From: an uncultured Mycoplasmatota bacterium
Lineage (GTDB): Bacteria; Bacillota_I; Bacilli_A; RF39; UBA660
DNA length: 50,588 bases
NCBI GenBank assembly: GCA_948470005.1
Contig: CAOKNI010000006.1
Coordinates: 1 to 50,588 of the forward strand
Direction of reading: 5' to 3'
Made by a program: the position numbers and the translations under genes. Positions 17,144-25,076 of the stretch are shown here, in pieces. The notes under the pieces were generated by a model. That model saw nothing but the letters and a program-made list of their open reading frames with translations, ran no database searches and was not told the origin of the DNA. How positions within the stretch are numbered: position 1 is the first letter of the stretch; the number at the start of each line of letters is the position of its first letter.

Positions 17144-17698
17144 CTACTTTAACATTAATTTTAGAGCTTCTTTGATTTGAGACTCAATATCTAAAGAAGC
17201 GTTTACTTTTGGTAAAACTTTTTTAATTTCACTATTTTTATAACCAAGGCTTTCTAAGACACTAACCAGTTCATCAAAAGACCCTGCTAAAACAGTATCT
17301 TCTTTTTTCACTAGCTTACCTTTTAAATCTAATATGATTTGACGAGCTAATTTTTCGCCTATTTTAGGAAATTTGGTTAAATATAAAATATTTTCGCGCT
17401 CAATAGCATCCATAATACCAGCGATGCTTCCAGTTGCTAATATGGGCATAGCCATTTTAGGCCCTAAACCTTTGACGCCAATTAATTTTAAAAATAAGTT
17501 TTTATCTTCAAGAGTTTTAAATCCGTATAAACTGTATTCATCTTCTTTAATCTGATTATATAAATACACTTTAACAGTTGTATCTATCTCATAACTAAAA
17601 GGATTAGCAACAAAAATGGTATAACCAATATTATTTGCTTCCACAACAATAAAATTGCTTTCTTGCATAACGACTTTTCCTATTATATAATTGTACAT
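17144..17698 (-). CDS. ruvA: Holliday junction DNA-binding protein RuvA
   Basis: Tetrameric junction-binding partner of RuvB. About 184 residues from the ATG at 17698, chosen because AAGGTG lies 7-8 bases upstream; the GTG at 17707 overlaps that site. Visible are MYNYIIGKVVMQESNFIVVE (OB domain), LIGVKGLGPKMAMPILATGS and FPKIGEKLARQIILDLKGKL (two helix-hairpin-helix motifs), then a C-terminal domain III (ELVSVLESLGYKNSEIKKVL). It appears to be first in the long minus-strand cluster. Confidence 0.95.
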   Translation of the reverse strand: MYNYIIGKVVMQESNFIVVEANNIGYTIFVANPFSYEIDTTVKVYLYNQIKEDEYSLYGFKTLEDKNLFLKLIGVKGLGPKMAMPILATGSIAGIMDAIERENILYLTKFPKIGEKLARQIILDLKGKLVKKEDTVLAGSFDELVSVLESLGYKNSEIKKVLPKVNASLDIESQIKEALKLMLK

Positions 17699-17799
17699 AT
17701 TTATCACCTTAATATAATCTTAGCATACAAGTGTTTAAAAGTATATATTTTTTCTTTAAAAAGAAAAAAGTTTAATAATTTAATACTAAACTTGGTAAA

Positions 17800-18589
17800 T
17801 TATCGTCTCACATTTGGTCCTAAATAATCACTAATATGACTAATTATTCGGGGATGAAGGGGAATTACATCAAAGATGCAAGCTTCAAATCCTATACAAA
17901 ATTCCTTCTTCTGGGAAAAAAGCACCATTTTGAACATTTAATTTTACGACTTCATACCCCTCTTCAGTAATATTGGTTATTAAGTAAGTTCTTTTATAAT
18001 AATATTTATCAAAACTTGTAGCAATTATTTTAGAGTCAGGAAATTTTACATAAATGATATGACCTACTTATAAGTTTTGACCACTATGACAAAAAGCTTG
18101 ATAATCAATTCCTACCAAAAGATATTCTTGCGCTTTCGCTTGGTAATCATCTATTTTAATAATAATTTCTGGTTTATCAATTAAGTTTCGAACTCTAGAA
18201 AACAATTTTAGTGCTCTTTCATAATTACTGCGTAAAATTCATTTTTAGCTAGCAAATAAAAGCCACTATAATCTTGATAATCTTCATCAGCAATTAATTT
18301 TTCTAAAATAGCTTTAGCTTGCTCATATTCGTCATAATGGCGATAACAATTAGCAACACGGATTTTCATAATACTTGTAGTACTTAAAACATTACAAGAT
18401 AATTCTAAATATTTAAAAGCTTCTTCTTTTTTCCCTAAAGCCATCAAAGAAGCTCCATAATAATATGCTAACATGTCAAACATACCAAAACCTGGAATGC
18501 TTAAATATTCATCTATTAAAGCGATAGCTTCGTTAAATCTATTATTATGAAAGTGTTGTTGAATTTTATATATATTTTTTATATTCCAT
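17800..18589 (-). pseudogene. Broken TPR-repeat protein, tandem paralogue
   Basis: Starts MEYKK at 18589, shifts frame within an A/T run, then reads NRFNEAIALIDEYLSIPGFG and a 91-codon open stretch of TPR-like helices (LGKKEEAFKYLELSCNVLS; DEYEQAKAILEKLIADEDY). Another frameshift near 18212 leads to KLFSRVRNLIDKPEIIIKID. A TAA follows before VGHIIYVKFPDSKIIATS, and a last frameshift leads to the end, DVIPLHPRIISHISDYLG. The C-terminus matches the intact neighbour (VIPLKDNIVSYI), so this is a decaying duplicate placed directly after it. Confidence 0.85.
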
Positions 18590-18596
18590 ATTTACC

Positions 18597-19724
18597 TTAT
18601 CTCCCACCTAAGCGTATATTATCAAGAGCACAATTTATATAGGAAACAATATTATCCTTTAAGGGAATAACATCATATAAAGGTGTAGACAAAGAAATAT
18701 CTAAAAAATTATCACTTGGAATAAATAGGCCATTTAAAACATCTAATCTTACTGTCTTATAGCAATTCTCTTCTATTTCATAAACATAGAAATATTCTTC
18801 TTTTTGAGTTTCGCTATTATAAACTACAATAACATTATTTAAATTAACAATATTTAAATCTTTAGGTACTAAAGGGATAAATTCATTATAATAATGGTGA
18901 TGTGAATTATATAAGTAGTAAGCTATTTCATTAAAATGCTCAGGTTCAACATAGCCAACTACGGATTCTACATCTTTTAGATTTAAAGTTACTACTCTAC
19001 TTAAAATGTATTTGTCAGTTGGACTACTACATGTGCTCGCTAGCAATTTAAATGATGTTACTTGTTCCATTGATAACCCAAAAGCATAAACGGTATCACC
19101 ATTCAAATCAAAAATCAAATATGGTCTTTTATAAAATCCTAAATCGTTTGGTTTGGGATTTTCTACTCTTCTTAAATATACAATGTGACCTCTTGCTATA
19201 TTTTTATTAGCATCTTTAAAAACCTTATAATCGATTTTGCTAGTATTATTACTGAGATGATTTTTAGATTTAACTATATACTTTTGGATGCTAGCAAGAT
19301 GGTTTTCATGTCCTGGTAAACTAAGACAAAGTTCAAAAAGTTCTAAAGCATATTTATAATCACCAGCAAAAAATAGAGTTTTAGCTAATAAATAATAGCC
19401 TAAACATTCATGATACTCGCCACTATTTATTAGACCCTCTAAAACAATTTTTGCTTTACCATATTTTCGCATCAAACGATATGTTAATGCAATTTTAATT
19501 AGAATATCACTATCTGTTGTAAATGTAGAAGCTAAATCTAAATATTTAATAGCTTCTTCATAATCGTTGGTATAAAAGAATGTTATTCCAAATATGTAAG
19601 CTAATTTGCTATTATCAATAACAGGTGCATTTTCTAAATATTTTATAATTAATTTTTTAGCTTCAAAATAACGCCCTTTATAAAAATGATTAGCTATTTT
19701 TTTAGTTATATTATTTTTAGACAT
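18597..19724 (-). CDS. TPR-repeat protein with unknown C-terminal domain
   Basis: About 375 residues from the ATG at 19724, preceded by AGAGGG; the in-frame upstream extension lacks a site. The N-terminal half holds about four tetratricopeptide-like repeats (YFEAKKLIIKYLENAP; DYEEAIKYLDLASTF; KYGKAKIVLEGLINSG; DYKYALELFELCLS). The C-terminal half begins near ARGHIVYLRRVENPK and is a beta-rich domain I do not recognise; it contains KRPYLIFDLNGDTVYAFGLS. Probably cytoplasmic. The same two-part design is seen in the broken copy downstream, so the domain pair is a unit. Confidence 0.65.
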   Translation of the reverse strand: MSKNNITKKIANHFYKGRYFEAKKLIIKYLENAPVIDNSKLAYIFGITFFYTNDYEEAIKYLDLASTFTTDSDILIKIALTYRLMRKYGKAKIVLEGLINSGEYHECLGYYLLAKTLFFAGDYKYALELFELCLSLPGHENHLASIQKYIVKSKNHLSNNTSKIDYKVFKDANKNIARGHIVYLRRVENPKPNDLGFYKRPYLIFDLNGDTVYAFGLSMEQVTSFKLLASTCSSPTDKYILSRVVTLNLKDVESVVGYVEPEHFNEIAYYLYNSHHHYYNEFIPLVPKDLNIVNLNNVIVVYNSETQKEEYFYVYEIEENCYKTVRLDVLNGLFIPSDNFLDISLSTPLYDVIPLKDNIVSYINCALDNIRLGGR

Positions 19725-19860
19725 AAGATGCCCTCTTTTCTGTTGCTTTTTATAATAGCATACTTTAAGTTTAATTTCAAAGTTTTTAAGAACGTTTAAA
19801 ATATTTGTTGCCATTTTAAATTGAAATAAAAAATTTTAAAGTTATTTATAAGTATTTTAA

Positions 19861-19880
19861 AAGAGTGTTGTTAGCACCCT
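19861..19880 (-). terminator. Terminator after tRNA-Arg
   Basis: Minus-strand hairpin AGGGTG / CACTCT (one G-U) with a seven-base loop, followed by TTT and an AT-rich tract, 15 bases beyond the tRNA 3' end. Confidence 0.6.
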
Positions 19881-19894
19881 AAATGTCTTAATTA

Positions 19895-19970
19895 TGGTGT
19901 TCCAAACGGGAGTCGAACCCATATCGCTGGCGTCGGAGGCTAGCATTCTATCCGATTGAACTATTGGAAC
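19895..19970 (-). tRNA. tRNA-Arg (anticodon CCG)
   Basis: Cloverleaf by eye: acceptor GTTCCAA/TTGGAAC, discriminator A, encoded CCA at 19895-19897. The D arm is GTTC/GAAT. The anticodon arm is CTAGC-CTCCGAC-GCCAG, giving CCG after the invariant T. The T arm is ATGGG-TTCGACT-CCCGT. The anticodon stem contains one A-C mismatch. It reads CGG, a rare codon in such an AT-rich genome. Confidence 0.88.
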
Positions 19971-19985
19971 GATTTATATATATCA

Positions 19986-20014
19986 ATTATAAGCCTATTT
20001 TAGGGAAAAAGCAA
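19986..20014 (-). promoter_or_regulatory. Promoter of tRNA-Arg
   Basis: On the minus strand TTGCTT (20009-20014), a 17-bp spacer and TATAAT (19986-19991), 15 bases before the mature tRNA 5' end. Confidence 0.6.
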
Positions 20015-20057
20015 TTACTTATTTTCTAAGTGTAACCAATGCTATTTTAAAAATAAA

Positions 20058-20098
20058 AACTTTAAAACATCCACTCCGAAGAATAGATGTTTTAAAAT
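20058..20098 (-). terminator. Terminator after rseP
   Basis: Long minus-strand hairpin: CATCTATTC, loop TTCG, GAGTGGATG, extended by AAAA/TTTT and followed by a T-rich tract. The UUCG loop and 13-bp stem make it strong. It may work in both directions. Confidence 0.75.
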
Positions 20099-20110
20099 TA
20101 TAGCAATTAA

Positions 20111-21163
20111 TTAGAACCTAATAATATCAAATATAGTTATATAAATCATTAACAATATTAAAAGTATAAAAAATATTGTATGACACCAATTTTCAAATTT
20201 GGCATTTACGGGACTACCTTTTATCTTTTCTATTAATAAGAAAAGTATACGTCCACCATCGAAAGCAGGCATTGGTAAAATATTTATAAGCCCAACGTTA
20301 ATGCTTAAGAAAGCAATAAGATAGATAAGCTGTGATACTCCGGCACTAATACTTGCTCCCACAACTTGATATATTCCTACAGGTCCTGATAAACTACTTA
20401 AAGAGATAGCTCCAGTAAATAAATTTATAACAGTAATCCACATGGTACTTATTAAACTACCAAATTTTTGAAAAGCATATTTAATACTAGCTAAGAAGCC
20501 ATGACTCTCTTCTATCGCTATTTTAAAGCCAAAAGCTCTAGTATCATTTCCCTCTTTGTCTTTAGTTACTTTAGGAGTAATATTATATTTTTCAGTTTTA
20601 CCATCTGCATGTTTAATTAGAAAAGTATAAGTATCATTTTTGCTTTTCATAACCAAATATACTTGAGCTTGGTCCCAGGTTGAAACTTTATGATTATTAA
20701 TTTCTAAAATAGTGTCTCCAGCTTTTATCCCAGCCTCTTTTACAGGAAAGTCATCAATTACTTCGCCAACTTTAGGAGTAAGACTAGTGCTTCCCCAAAT
20801 AAGAGCCATAACAAATAAAATTAAAATAGCTAGCACAAAGTTATTAAATACACCTGCGGCTAAAATAATAATTCGCTGCCACCATTTTTTATTACACATA
20901 AAATCTTCTTTTTTGATTTTATTCTCAGTATCGTCCTCATAGACTTCGCCAGCCATGGAAACAAAGCCACCAATAGGAAAAGCGCGGATATTATAATCAA
21001 TTCCATCACGCCCTTTATGTTTTTTTATAACAGGCCCCATTCCAATTGAAAATTCATAAATATGAACTTTAAATAGTTTGGCAGTTATAAAATGACCAAA
21101 TTCATGAACTAATATAATAACTCCAAGTATTAAAATTAGTAAAATTAATGTTAAAAACCACAT
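20111..21163 (-). CDS. rseP: Site-2 intramembrane zinc protease RseP/RasP
   Basis: Cleaves transmembrane anti-sigma factors, FtsL and signal-peptide remnants within the membrane. 350 residues. HEFGH zinc motif at residues 20-24 in the first helix. A second helix lies near residues 95-120, followed by a PDZ-like domain (FPVKEAGIKAGDTILEINNH). The C-terminal helix carries INILPMPAFDGGRILF with the third zinc ligand Asp. Downstream of cdsA with a 12-base gap, the usual order in Firmicutes. It ends just before a strong terminator. Confidence 0.95.
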   Translation of the reverse strand: MWFLTLILLILILGVIILVHEFGHFITAKLFKVHIYEFSIGMGPVIKKHKGRDGIDYNIRAFPIGGFVSMAGEVYEDDTENKIKKEDFMCNKKWWQRIIILAAGVFNNFVLAILILFVMALIWGSTSLTPKVGEVIDDFPVKEAGIKAGDTILEINNHKVSTWDQAQVYLVMKSKNDTYTFLIKHADGKTEKYNITPKVTKDKEGNDTRAFGFKIAIEESHGFLASIKYAFQKFGSLISTMWITVINLFTGAISLSSLSGPVGIYQVVGASISAGVSQLIYLIAFLSINVGLINILPMPAFDGGRILFLLIEKIKGSPVNAKFENWCHTIFFILLILLMIYITIFDIIRF

Positions 21164-21175
21164 AATATATCCTCC

Positions 21176-21967
21176 TTATAAAATTGTATAAAATATTAAA
21201 TAACCAAGCATTATCGCAATTGTACTATCAAGACGGTCTAGAATGCCACCATGTCCAGGTATTAGATTGCTAAAGTCTTTAATATTATTTTCTCTTTTTA
21301 GTTTGCTAAAGATTAAATCCCCTATTTGACCAATTATTGATAAAACAAAAGTTGCAATTATAACTTTAATAGTTATAGGATTAACCAAAAAATGATAAAA
21401 AATACATGTTCCAACTGTTCCTACCACAGAACCAATAATGCTGCCTTCAATCGTTTTATTAGGGCTAACATCGGGTATTAGTTTGTGATGTCCTAAGGCA
21501 CGGCCTCCTAAATAAGCAAAGGTGTCGGTTAAGATAAAGATTAATATTAAATAAAGAAATTTATATAAACTAAATACGCGAACTAAAATCATTGTATTAA
21601 ACGAAACACCAATAAGCAAAATCGAGCCGATTAGAAATAAGGCATCTGTTACTGAAAAGCGATTATCTTTATAAAAGAGAGTTAAAGCAAGTAAACTTAA
21701 AAGTAAAATAGCTAATCCTTTATAAGTAACGCCATACATAATCGAGTAACCATCATATTCAGCTAATATTAGAAGAAGAAGTGATATCACACTAATAAGA
21801 GTCGCGATAAAAGGAAGTTCTTTATGGCTTATTTTTAAATCTAATATTTCTTTTAAAGCTAAAATTCCGACGATAGCAACACCAATTTTAAAGAGATTCC
21901 CTCCATACCAAATTAGTGGAATAACTAGGACTAGCATAACAATGGCGCTAATAATTCTTTTTTTCAT
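21176..21967 (-). CDS. cdsA: Phosphatidate cytidylyltransferase
   Basis: Makes CDP-diacylglycerol from phosphatidic acid and CTP, the precursor for membrane phospholipids. 263 residues with about seven or eight membrane helices. The family signature is present near the end: SPNKTIEGSIIGSVVGTV and DLIFSKLKRENNIKDFSNLI followed by PGHGGILDRLDS. It starts the cdsA-rseP pair. An uppS gene, often upstream in other Bacilli, is not present here. Confidence 0.95.
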   Translation of the reverse strand: MKKRIISAIVMLVLVIPLIWYGGNLFKIGVAIVGILALKEILDLKISHKELPFIATLISVISLLLLILAEYDGYSIMYGVTYKGLAILLLSLLALTLFYKDNRFSVTDALFLIGSILLIGVSFNTMILVRVFSLYKFLYLILIFILTDTFAYLGGRALGHHKLIPDVSPNKTIEGSIIGSVVGTVGTCIFYHFLVNPITIKVIIATFVLSIIGQIGDLIFSKLKRENNIKDFSNLIPGHGGILDRLDSTIAIMLGYLIFYTIL

Positions 21968-22073
21968 TTTATCCTGCTTTCTATATAAATATTTAAATGG
22001 GAATTTTATTTCACTAATATATATTATAAATTATATAAATTAAAATAGAAGAGAAAAATGTTATTTCTACATT

Positions 22074-22577
22074 TTATTGACACAGAAACTTATTTTTAAT
22101 ACAATGTTGAAACTTAGTATGGCAAAAGTAATAAAACTGCATCCCCAAAACACTCAATATAATATCATCTATATCAAATATACCAACATGAAATATATAC
22201 TGAAATATTTTGATAAAAAGAAGAATTAAAAAAGATAAAAGTAGGTTGTGAAAAAATTTACGAATTCTAAATAATTCTAACATAAAATATTGGAGTGGCA
22301 TAAATACCAAAAAATTCACAAATATATTAATGGCAATAGAATAAAAACTATTAATTTGAAATGATGATATAATCGAATGAAAAGGCACTAAATTGTAACC
22401 TTGAATCGTTTGGTATCGTGCAAATATTACCATATTAAATAATAGAATGATATAATAAATAAAAATAATGCTTTGAGTGAATTTTATAGCTATATTTTTG
22501 TTTTTAATTTTTTCAACATATAAATTTTCATACAATTTATTGGCTATAATAATAAATAACGAAGAGACCAAAATCAT
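22074..22577 (-). CDS. VanZ-like family membrane protein
   Basis: 167 residues with four to five hydrophobic helices. VanZ-type features are YNLVPFHSI, NIFVNFLVFMPLQYFMLELF and FDIDDIILSVLGM. VanZ proteins are small membrane proteins of unclear mechanism; the founding member gives low-level teicoplanin resistance, which cannot be assumed here. No good Shine-Dalgarno is seen before the ATG at 22577. It lies downstream of the broken HTH-membrane gene, and the pair may once have formed a regulator-target unit. Confidence 0.75.
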   Translation of the reverse strand: MILVSSLFIIIANKLYENLYVEKIKNKNIAIKFTQSIIFIYYIILLFNMVIFARYQTIQGYNLVPFHSIISSFQINSFYSIAINIFVNFLVFMPLQYFMLELFRIRKFFHNLLLSFLILLFIKIFQYIFHVGIFDIDDIILSVLGMQFYYFCHTKFQHCIKNKFLCQ

Positions 22578-22610
22578 AAATAAACGTAAAAAATAATATT
22601 AGGATTATAT

Positions 22611-22951
22611 TCAAACCTTAGGTATAGTTAATATTGATAGCAAATAAAAGAGGAAAATGAGAAACAAGTAATAGTTAAATTTAGATTTGCGGTGAGGCTC
22701 GTTATATTCAATAAGCTCAGCAAATTTATTTTTAGATTTATAACGAATTTCACCATTTAATAATTCTGAAACCTCAACATTTAATTCTTTAGCTAATGGA
22801 AGCAATAAAGATATATCTGGAGTTTCCCTTCCAGTTTCCTACCTTATATTGCTTTTTCAGTTACAAATAATTTTTGTGCCAATTCTTCTTGAGCTAAGCC
22901 GTGCTCTTTTCTTTTTAATTTAATAAATTTAGATATTTTACTTAAATTCAT
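22611..22951 (-). pseudogene. Broken HTH regulator with C-terminal membrane helix
   Basis: ATG at 22951 after GGAGAG. The first 35 codons read NLSKISKFIKLKRKEHGLAQ and EELAQKLFVTEKAI, then TAA. A shifted frame continues R, TAG (probably TGG before), ETGRETPDISLLLPLAKELN, VEVSELLNGE. It ends in a hydrophobic helix near FNYYLFLIFLFYLLSILTI. The original was an XRE-type HTH with a single membrane anchor. At least one frameshift and a nonsense codon. Confidence 0.8.
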
Positions 22952-22952
22952 A

Positions 22953-23265
22953 TTACTCTCCAACTAATTTACAGTTATGATTTTTTAAATATTCATTATA
23001 TTCTATATCGGTTTTTTCATTTCTTTCACGATAATATATATATTATATCATCAATTTTTAAAAATTCATAATATTTGCCAATACTATGATGAAAGCTATC
23101 TATTGCTCCTATAGAATATGCATATAGTTCTATATTGTTTTCACAATAATAATGCGTGTATTCATAAATATCGTTTCCATTTGCCGTAATGTCAAATTAA
23201 ATATTAGAAAAATCAGAATAAAAGGATAAACGAAAATTACAAGAGGAATTGATATAATAGATAAA
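22953..23265 (-). pseudogene. Remnant of a small membrane protein gene
   Basis: No intact start. Frames can be stitched as a hydrophobic stretch (LLSIISIPLVIFVYPFILIF), then, after a shift, FDITANGNDIYEYTHYYCEN, IELYAYSIGAIDSFHHSIGK, and after another shift YRERNEKTDIEYNEYLKNHN. It ends in TAA at 22953, one base before the ATG of the broken HTH gene. The two were probably cotranscribed. I do not recognise the family. It fills the gap between khpA and the HTH remnant. Confidence 0.55.
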
Positions 23266-23290
23266 AGAAAAAAGAGCTTACTTTGCTCTT
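23261..23290 (-). terminator. Terminator of the rpsP-khpA unit
   Basis: Minus-strand hairpin AAGAGC / GCTCTT with a seven-base loop, followed by a T-rich tract (TTTTTTCTTTT). It overlaps the khpA stop codon. Confidence 0.75.
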
Positions 23291-23534
23291 AAAATGCATC
23301 AATATTTACTTTTATTCGGCCCATATTATTTTTATAAGCATAGGCTTGAATAACTGTTCTTAATGCTTTAGCATTGCTTCCAAGTTTCCCTATAACCGCA
23401 CCCATATCAGCGTTTGCAACCAATATTTCTACGATTGTTCCCTCTTCTTCAGACTCAAAGCTGCTGACTTTAACTAAATCAGGATTTTTAACAAGGTTAC
23501 TTACTAAATAAGTTACAAAATCGGTTAAATTCAT
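23289..23534 (-). CDS. khpA: KH-domain RNA-binding protein KhpA (YlqC)
   Basis: 81 residues, the usual size. A type II KH domain binds RNA; KhpA works with KhpB in several Firmicutes to affect cell elongation and small-RNA biology. The conserved core is ADMGAVIGKLGSNAKALRTV (GxxG loop = GKLG). It follows rpsP by three bases, the common Firmicutes rpsP-khpA order, though rimM and trmD are not next to it here. Confidence 0.92.
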   Translation of the reverse strand: MNLTDFVTYLVSNLVKNPDLVKVSSFESEEEGTIVEILVANADMGAVIGKLGSNAKALRTVIQAYAYKNNMGRIKVNIDAF

Positions 23535-23537
23535 TTA

Positions 23538-23813
23538 TTACTTACCTTCTTTTTTTGCAGCTGCATGTTTTGCAATGATACCTTCTTTAGAAAGAATTGC
23601 TCTTACTGTTTCAGTTGGTTCAGCTCCATTTTTTAACCATTTTAAAGCTAACTCTTCATTAATAGTTACTTCGGCTGGTTTTTTAACAGGATTATATGTT
23701 CCTACAGCTTCAATAAAACGACCATCTCTAGGACTTCTAGAATCTGCAGCAACAATACGATAAAATGGTTTTTGCTTAGCACCCATTCTTTTAAGTCTTA
23801 ATTTAACTGCCAT
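23538..23813 (-). CDS. rpsP: 30S ribosomal protein S16
   Basis: 91 residues. Signature N-terminus [20 protein letters not shown] with [19 protein letters not shown]. It is a small-subunit assembly protein. The ATG is preceded by AAAGGAGGC. It heads a short unit with khpA, driven by a consensus promoter at 23838-23866. Confidence 0.98.
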   Translation of the reverse strand: MAVKLRLKRMGAKQKPFYRIVAADSRSPRDGRFIEAVGTYNPVKKPAEVTINEELALKWLKNGAEPTETVRAILSKEGIIAKHAAAKKEGK

Positions 23814-23837
23814 GTAAATTGCCTCCTTTGTTTCTAC

Positions 23838-23866
23838 ATTGTATCAAATTAATATTTATGTGTCAA
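23838..23866 (-). promoter_or_regulatory. Sigma-A promoter of rpsP-khpA with overlapping palindrome
   Basis: On the minus strand TTGACA (23861-23866), a 17-bp spacer and TACAAT (23838-23843). The -35 lies inside the inverted repeat GTCAAC ... GTTGAC (about 23862-23881), which has an eight-base loop and follows the cotE stop directly. It lacks a T run, so it is a poor terminator. It could be an operator or chance. Confidence 0.65.
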
Positions 23867-23881
23867 CTATTTTTGGTTGAC

Positions 23882-24412
23882 TTATGATAAATAATCTTCA
23901 TTGATGTCGTTTATTTCAGCATTATCTGCCTCTTCATCAAAATCCTCAATTACTTCATAGTCATCAGGGTCGTCTTCAACACTTACTTTAATCATCGTAC
24001 TTCCTACGACTTCAACTCCTAGTTCTTTTTCAACAGATAAATTAACTGACCCGTTATTAATTGATACATCTGTTACAGTTGGTTGATTTAAACTCCTTAC
24101 TATTATTTCAGAAGCATCACTTAAATGAGCTCCATACTTTAGACGTATATTCATTTTATCAGTATAATTAAATCTTTTGGTAGTTACGGCAGTTTTAGTA
24201 TCATTATTATAAGAATACCAAACATTAACATCAAATGAACCATTAATGTTTACAATACCATGGTCATTTTTACCTTCAAAGGTATGATTAATAACCCAAC
24301 ACCCTAAAACGGTATCTGGTGTTTCTTCAGGGTGAACTACAAATTTCGATATAGTGTTTTTTTTGGCCTTGCCCACAACCGCCTTTGTAACTATCTCTTT
24401 ATAACTTGCCAC
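23882..24412 (-). CDS. cotE: Outer spore coat morphogenetic protein CotE
   Basis: CotE directs assembly of the outer spore coat around the forespore from the mother-cell side. 176 residues, close to Bacillus CotE. Conserved stretches are YKEIVTKAVVGKAKK, PDTVLGCWVINHTFEGKN, NGSFDVNVWYSYNNDTKTAV and VGSTMIKVSVEDDPDDYEV, with the typical very acidic C-terminal tail (about residues 148-176). The start is a GTG (24412) behind AGAGGAGGAA. It is monocistronic. Confidence 0.93.
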   Translation of the reverse strand: MASYKEIVTKAVVGKAKKNTISKFVVHPEETPDTVLGCWVINHTFEGKNDHGIVNINGSFDVNVWYSYNNDTKTAVTTKRFNYTDKMNIRLKYGAHLSDASEIIVRSLNQPTVTDVSINNGSVNLSVEKELGVEVVGSTMIKVSVEDDPDDYEVIEDFDEEADNAEINDINEDYLS

Positions 24413-24432
24413 TTTTATTCCTCCTCTATTTT

Positions 24433-24460
24433 AATCTATGCAAAAGTAGGATAAAAGTAC
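24433..24460 (-). promoter_or_regulatory. Possible sigma-E-like promoter of cotE
   Basis: On the minus strand GTACTTT (24454-24460), a 13-bp spacer and CATAGATT (24433-24440), similar to the sigma-E -10 CATACAAT. CotE is under sigma-E in Bacillus. The -35 match is weak and the spacer one base short. Confidence 0.3.
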
Positions 24461-24494
24461 ACTTTTTTAAGATTTTTATTGCTATAAAATAAAT

Positions 24495-24866
24495 TTAGAT
24501 ATTAAAGCACTTATCGTTTTTATCAATATTAGCTTGAAAGTCAAATTGTAATCTTTTACCATCACTGAACGCTATAAGCTCGCTGTCTATATCTAAAAGT
24601 CCAGCAGTCTCAATACCATAATATTGAATTTTAGAATACGGATAAGAAAAATATGCGATTTTTTTACTGGTTATTCCTTTTACATTGACCACAAATACTC
24701 TTTCATTAGTAAATATTACTTAATCTCTTATAGTTTGAAAGGCATATATTATATCTTCTTTTTCTATCATAAGTTTATGCACTTCTTCTCTAACTTGTTT
24801 TTTGTCTATCTCCTTTAAATTTATAAAACTAGAATCCATATTGATTCCGCTTGATATGTTTACCAT
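24495..24866 (-). pseudogene. Bacterial PH-domain protein (PF08000 type) with in-frame TAA
   Basis: One frame from the ATG at 24866 (behind AAGTGAG) to the stop at 24495 (123 codons), broken only by TAA just after AFQTIRD. The rest reads VIFTNERVFVVNVKGITSKK, IAYFSYPYSKIQYYGIETAG and LLDIDSELIAFSDGKRLQFD. This is the hallmark of the bPH_1 family, where Gly or another residue normally sits at the stop. ATG codons after the stop could give a truncated product, but the first strand of the domain would be lost. Family function is unknown. Confidence 0.8.
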
Positions 24867-24901
24867 TAAACTCACTTCTTTAAAATATTATAATACTAAA
24901 C

Positions 24902-24929
24902 CGTAAATTTTTAGACTAAATGCAGGTTT
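24902..24929 (+). repeat. Dispersed repeat, copy B
   Basis: Identical over 28 bp to the reverse complement of 27-54. Imperfect similarity continues for about 20 bp on each side (to about 24880 and 24952). It also has a weak inverted partner at 24957-24981 (TGCAG ... CTAAAAACG), so the RNA could fold as a long hairpin. The remainder of 24867-25076 shows no gene. Confidence 0.75.
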
Positions 24930-25076
24930 GTAAAAAATACTTAATTTATTTGACTTATTGCAGTTTTTTATCTAAAAACGTAATTTCAAATGAAAATTAG
25001 CGATTATAACATTAAACTTAGATTTAAACTATAAAAGTTTGTTTTTTTATGATACAATTAAATTGGTGATGAAAAG

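Noticed and set aside
22074..22577. Glycopeptide resistance gene vanZ proper
   Set aside because: Only the broad VanZ-like family features are visible and no other van genes are near; resistance cannot be inferred.
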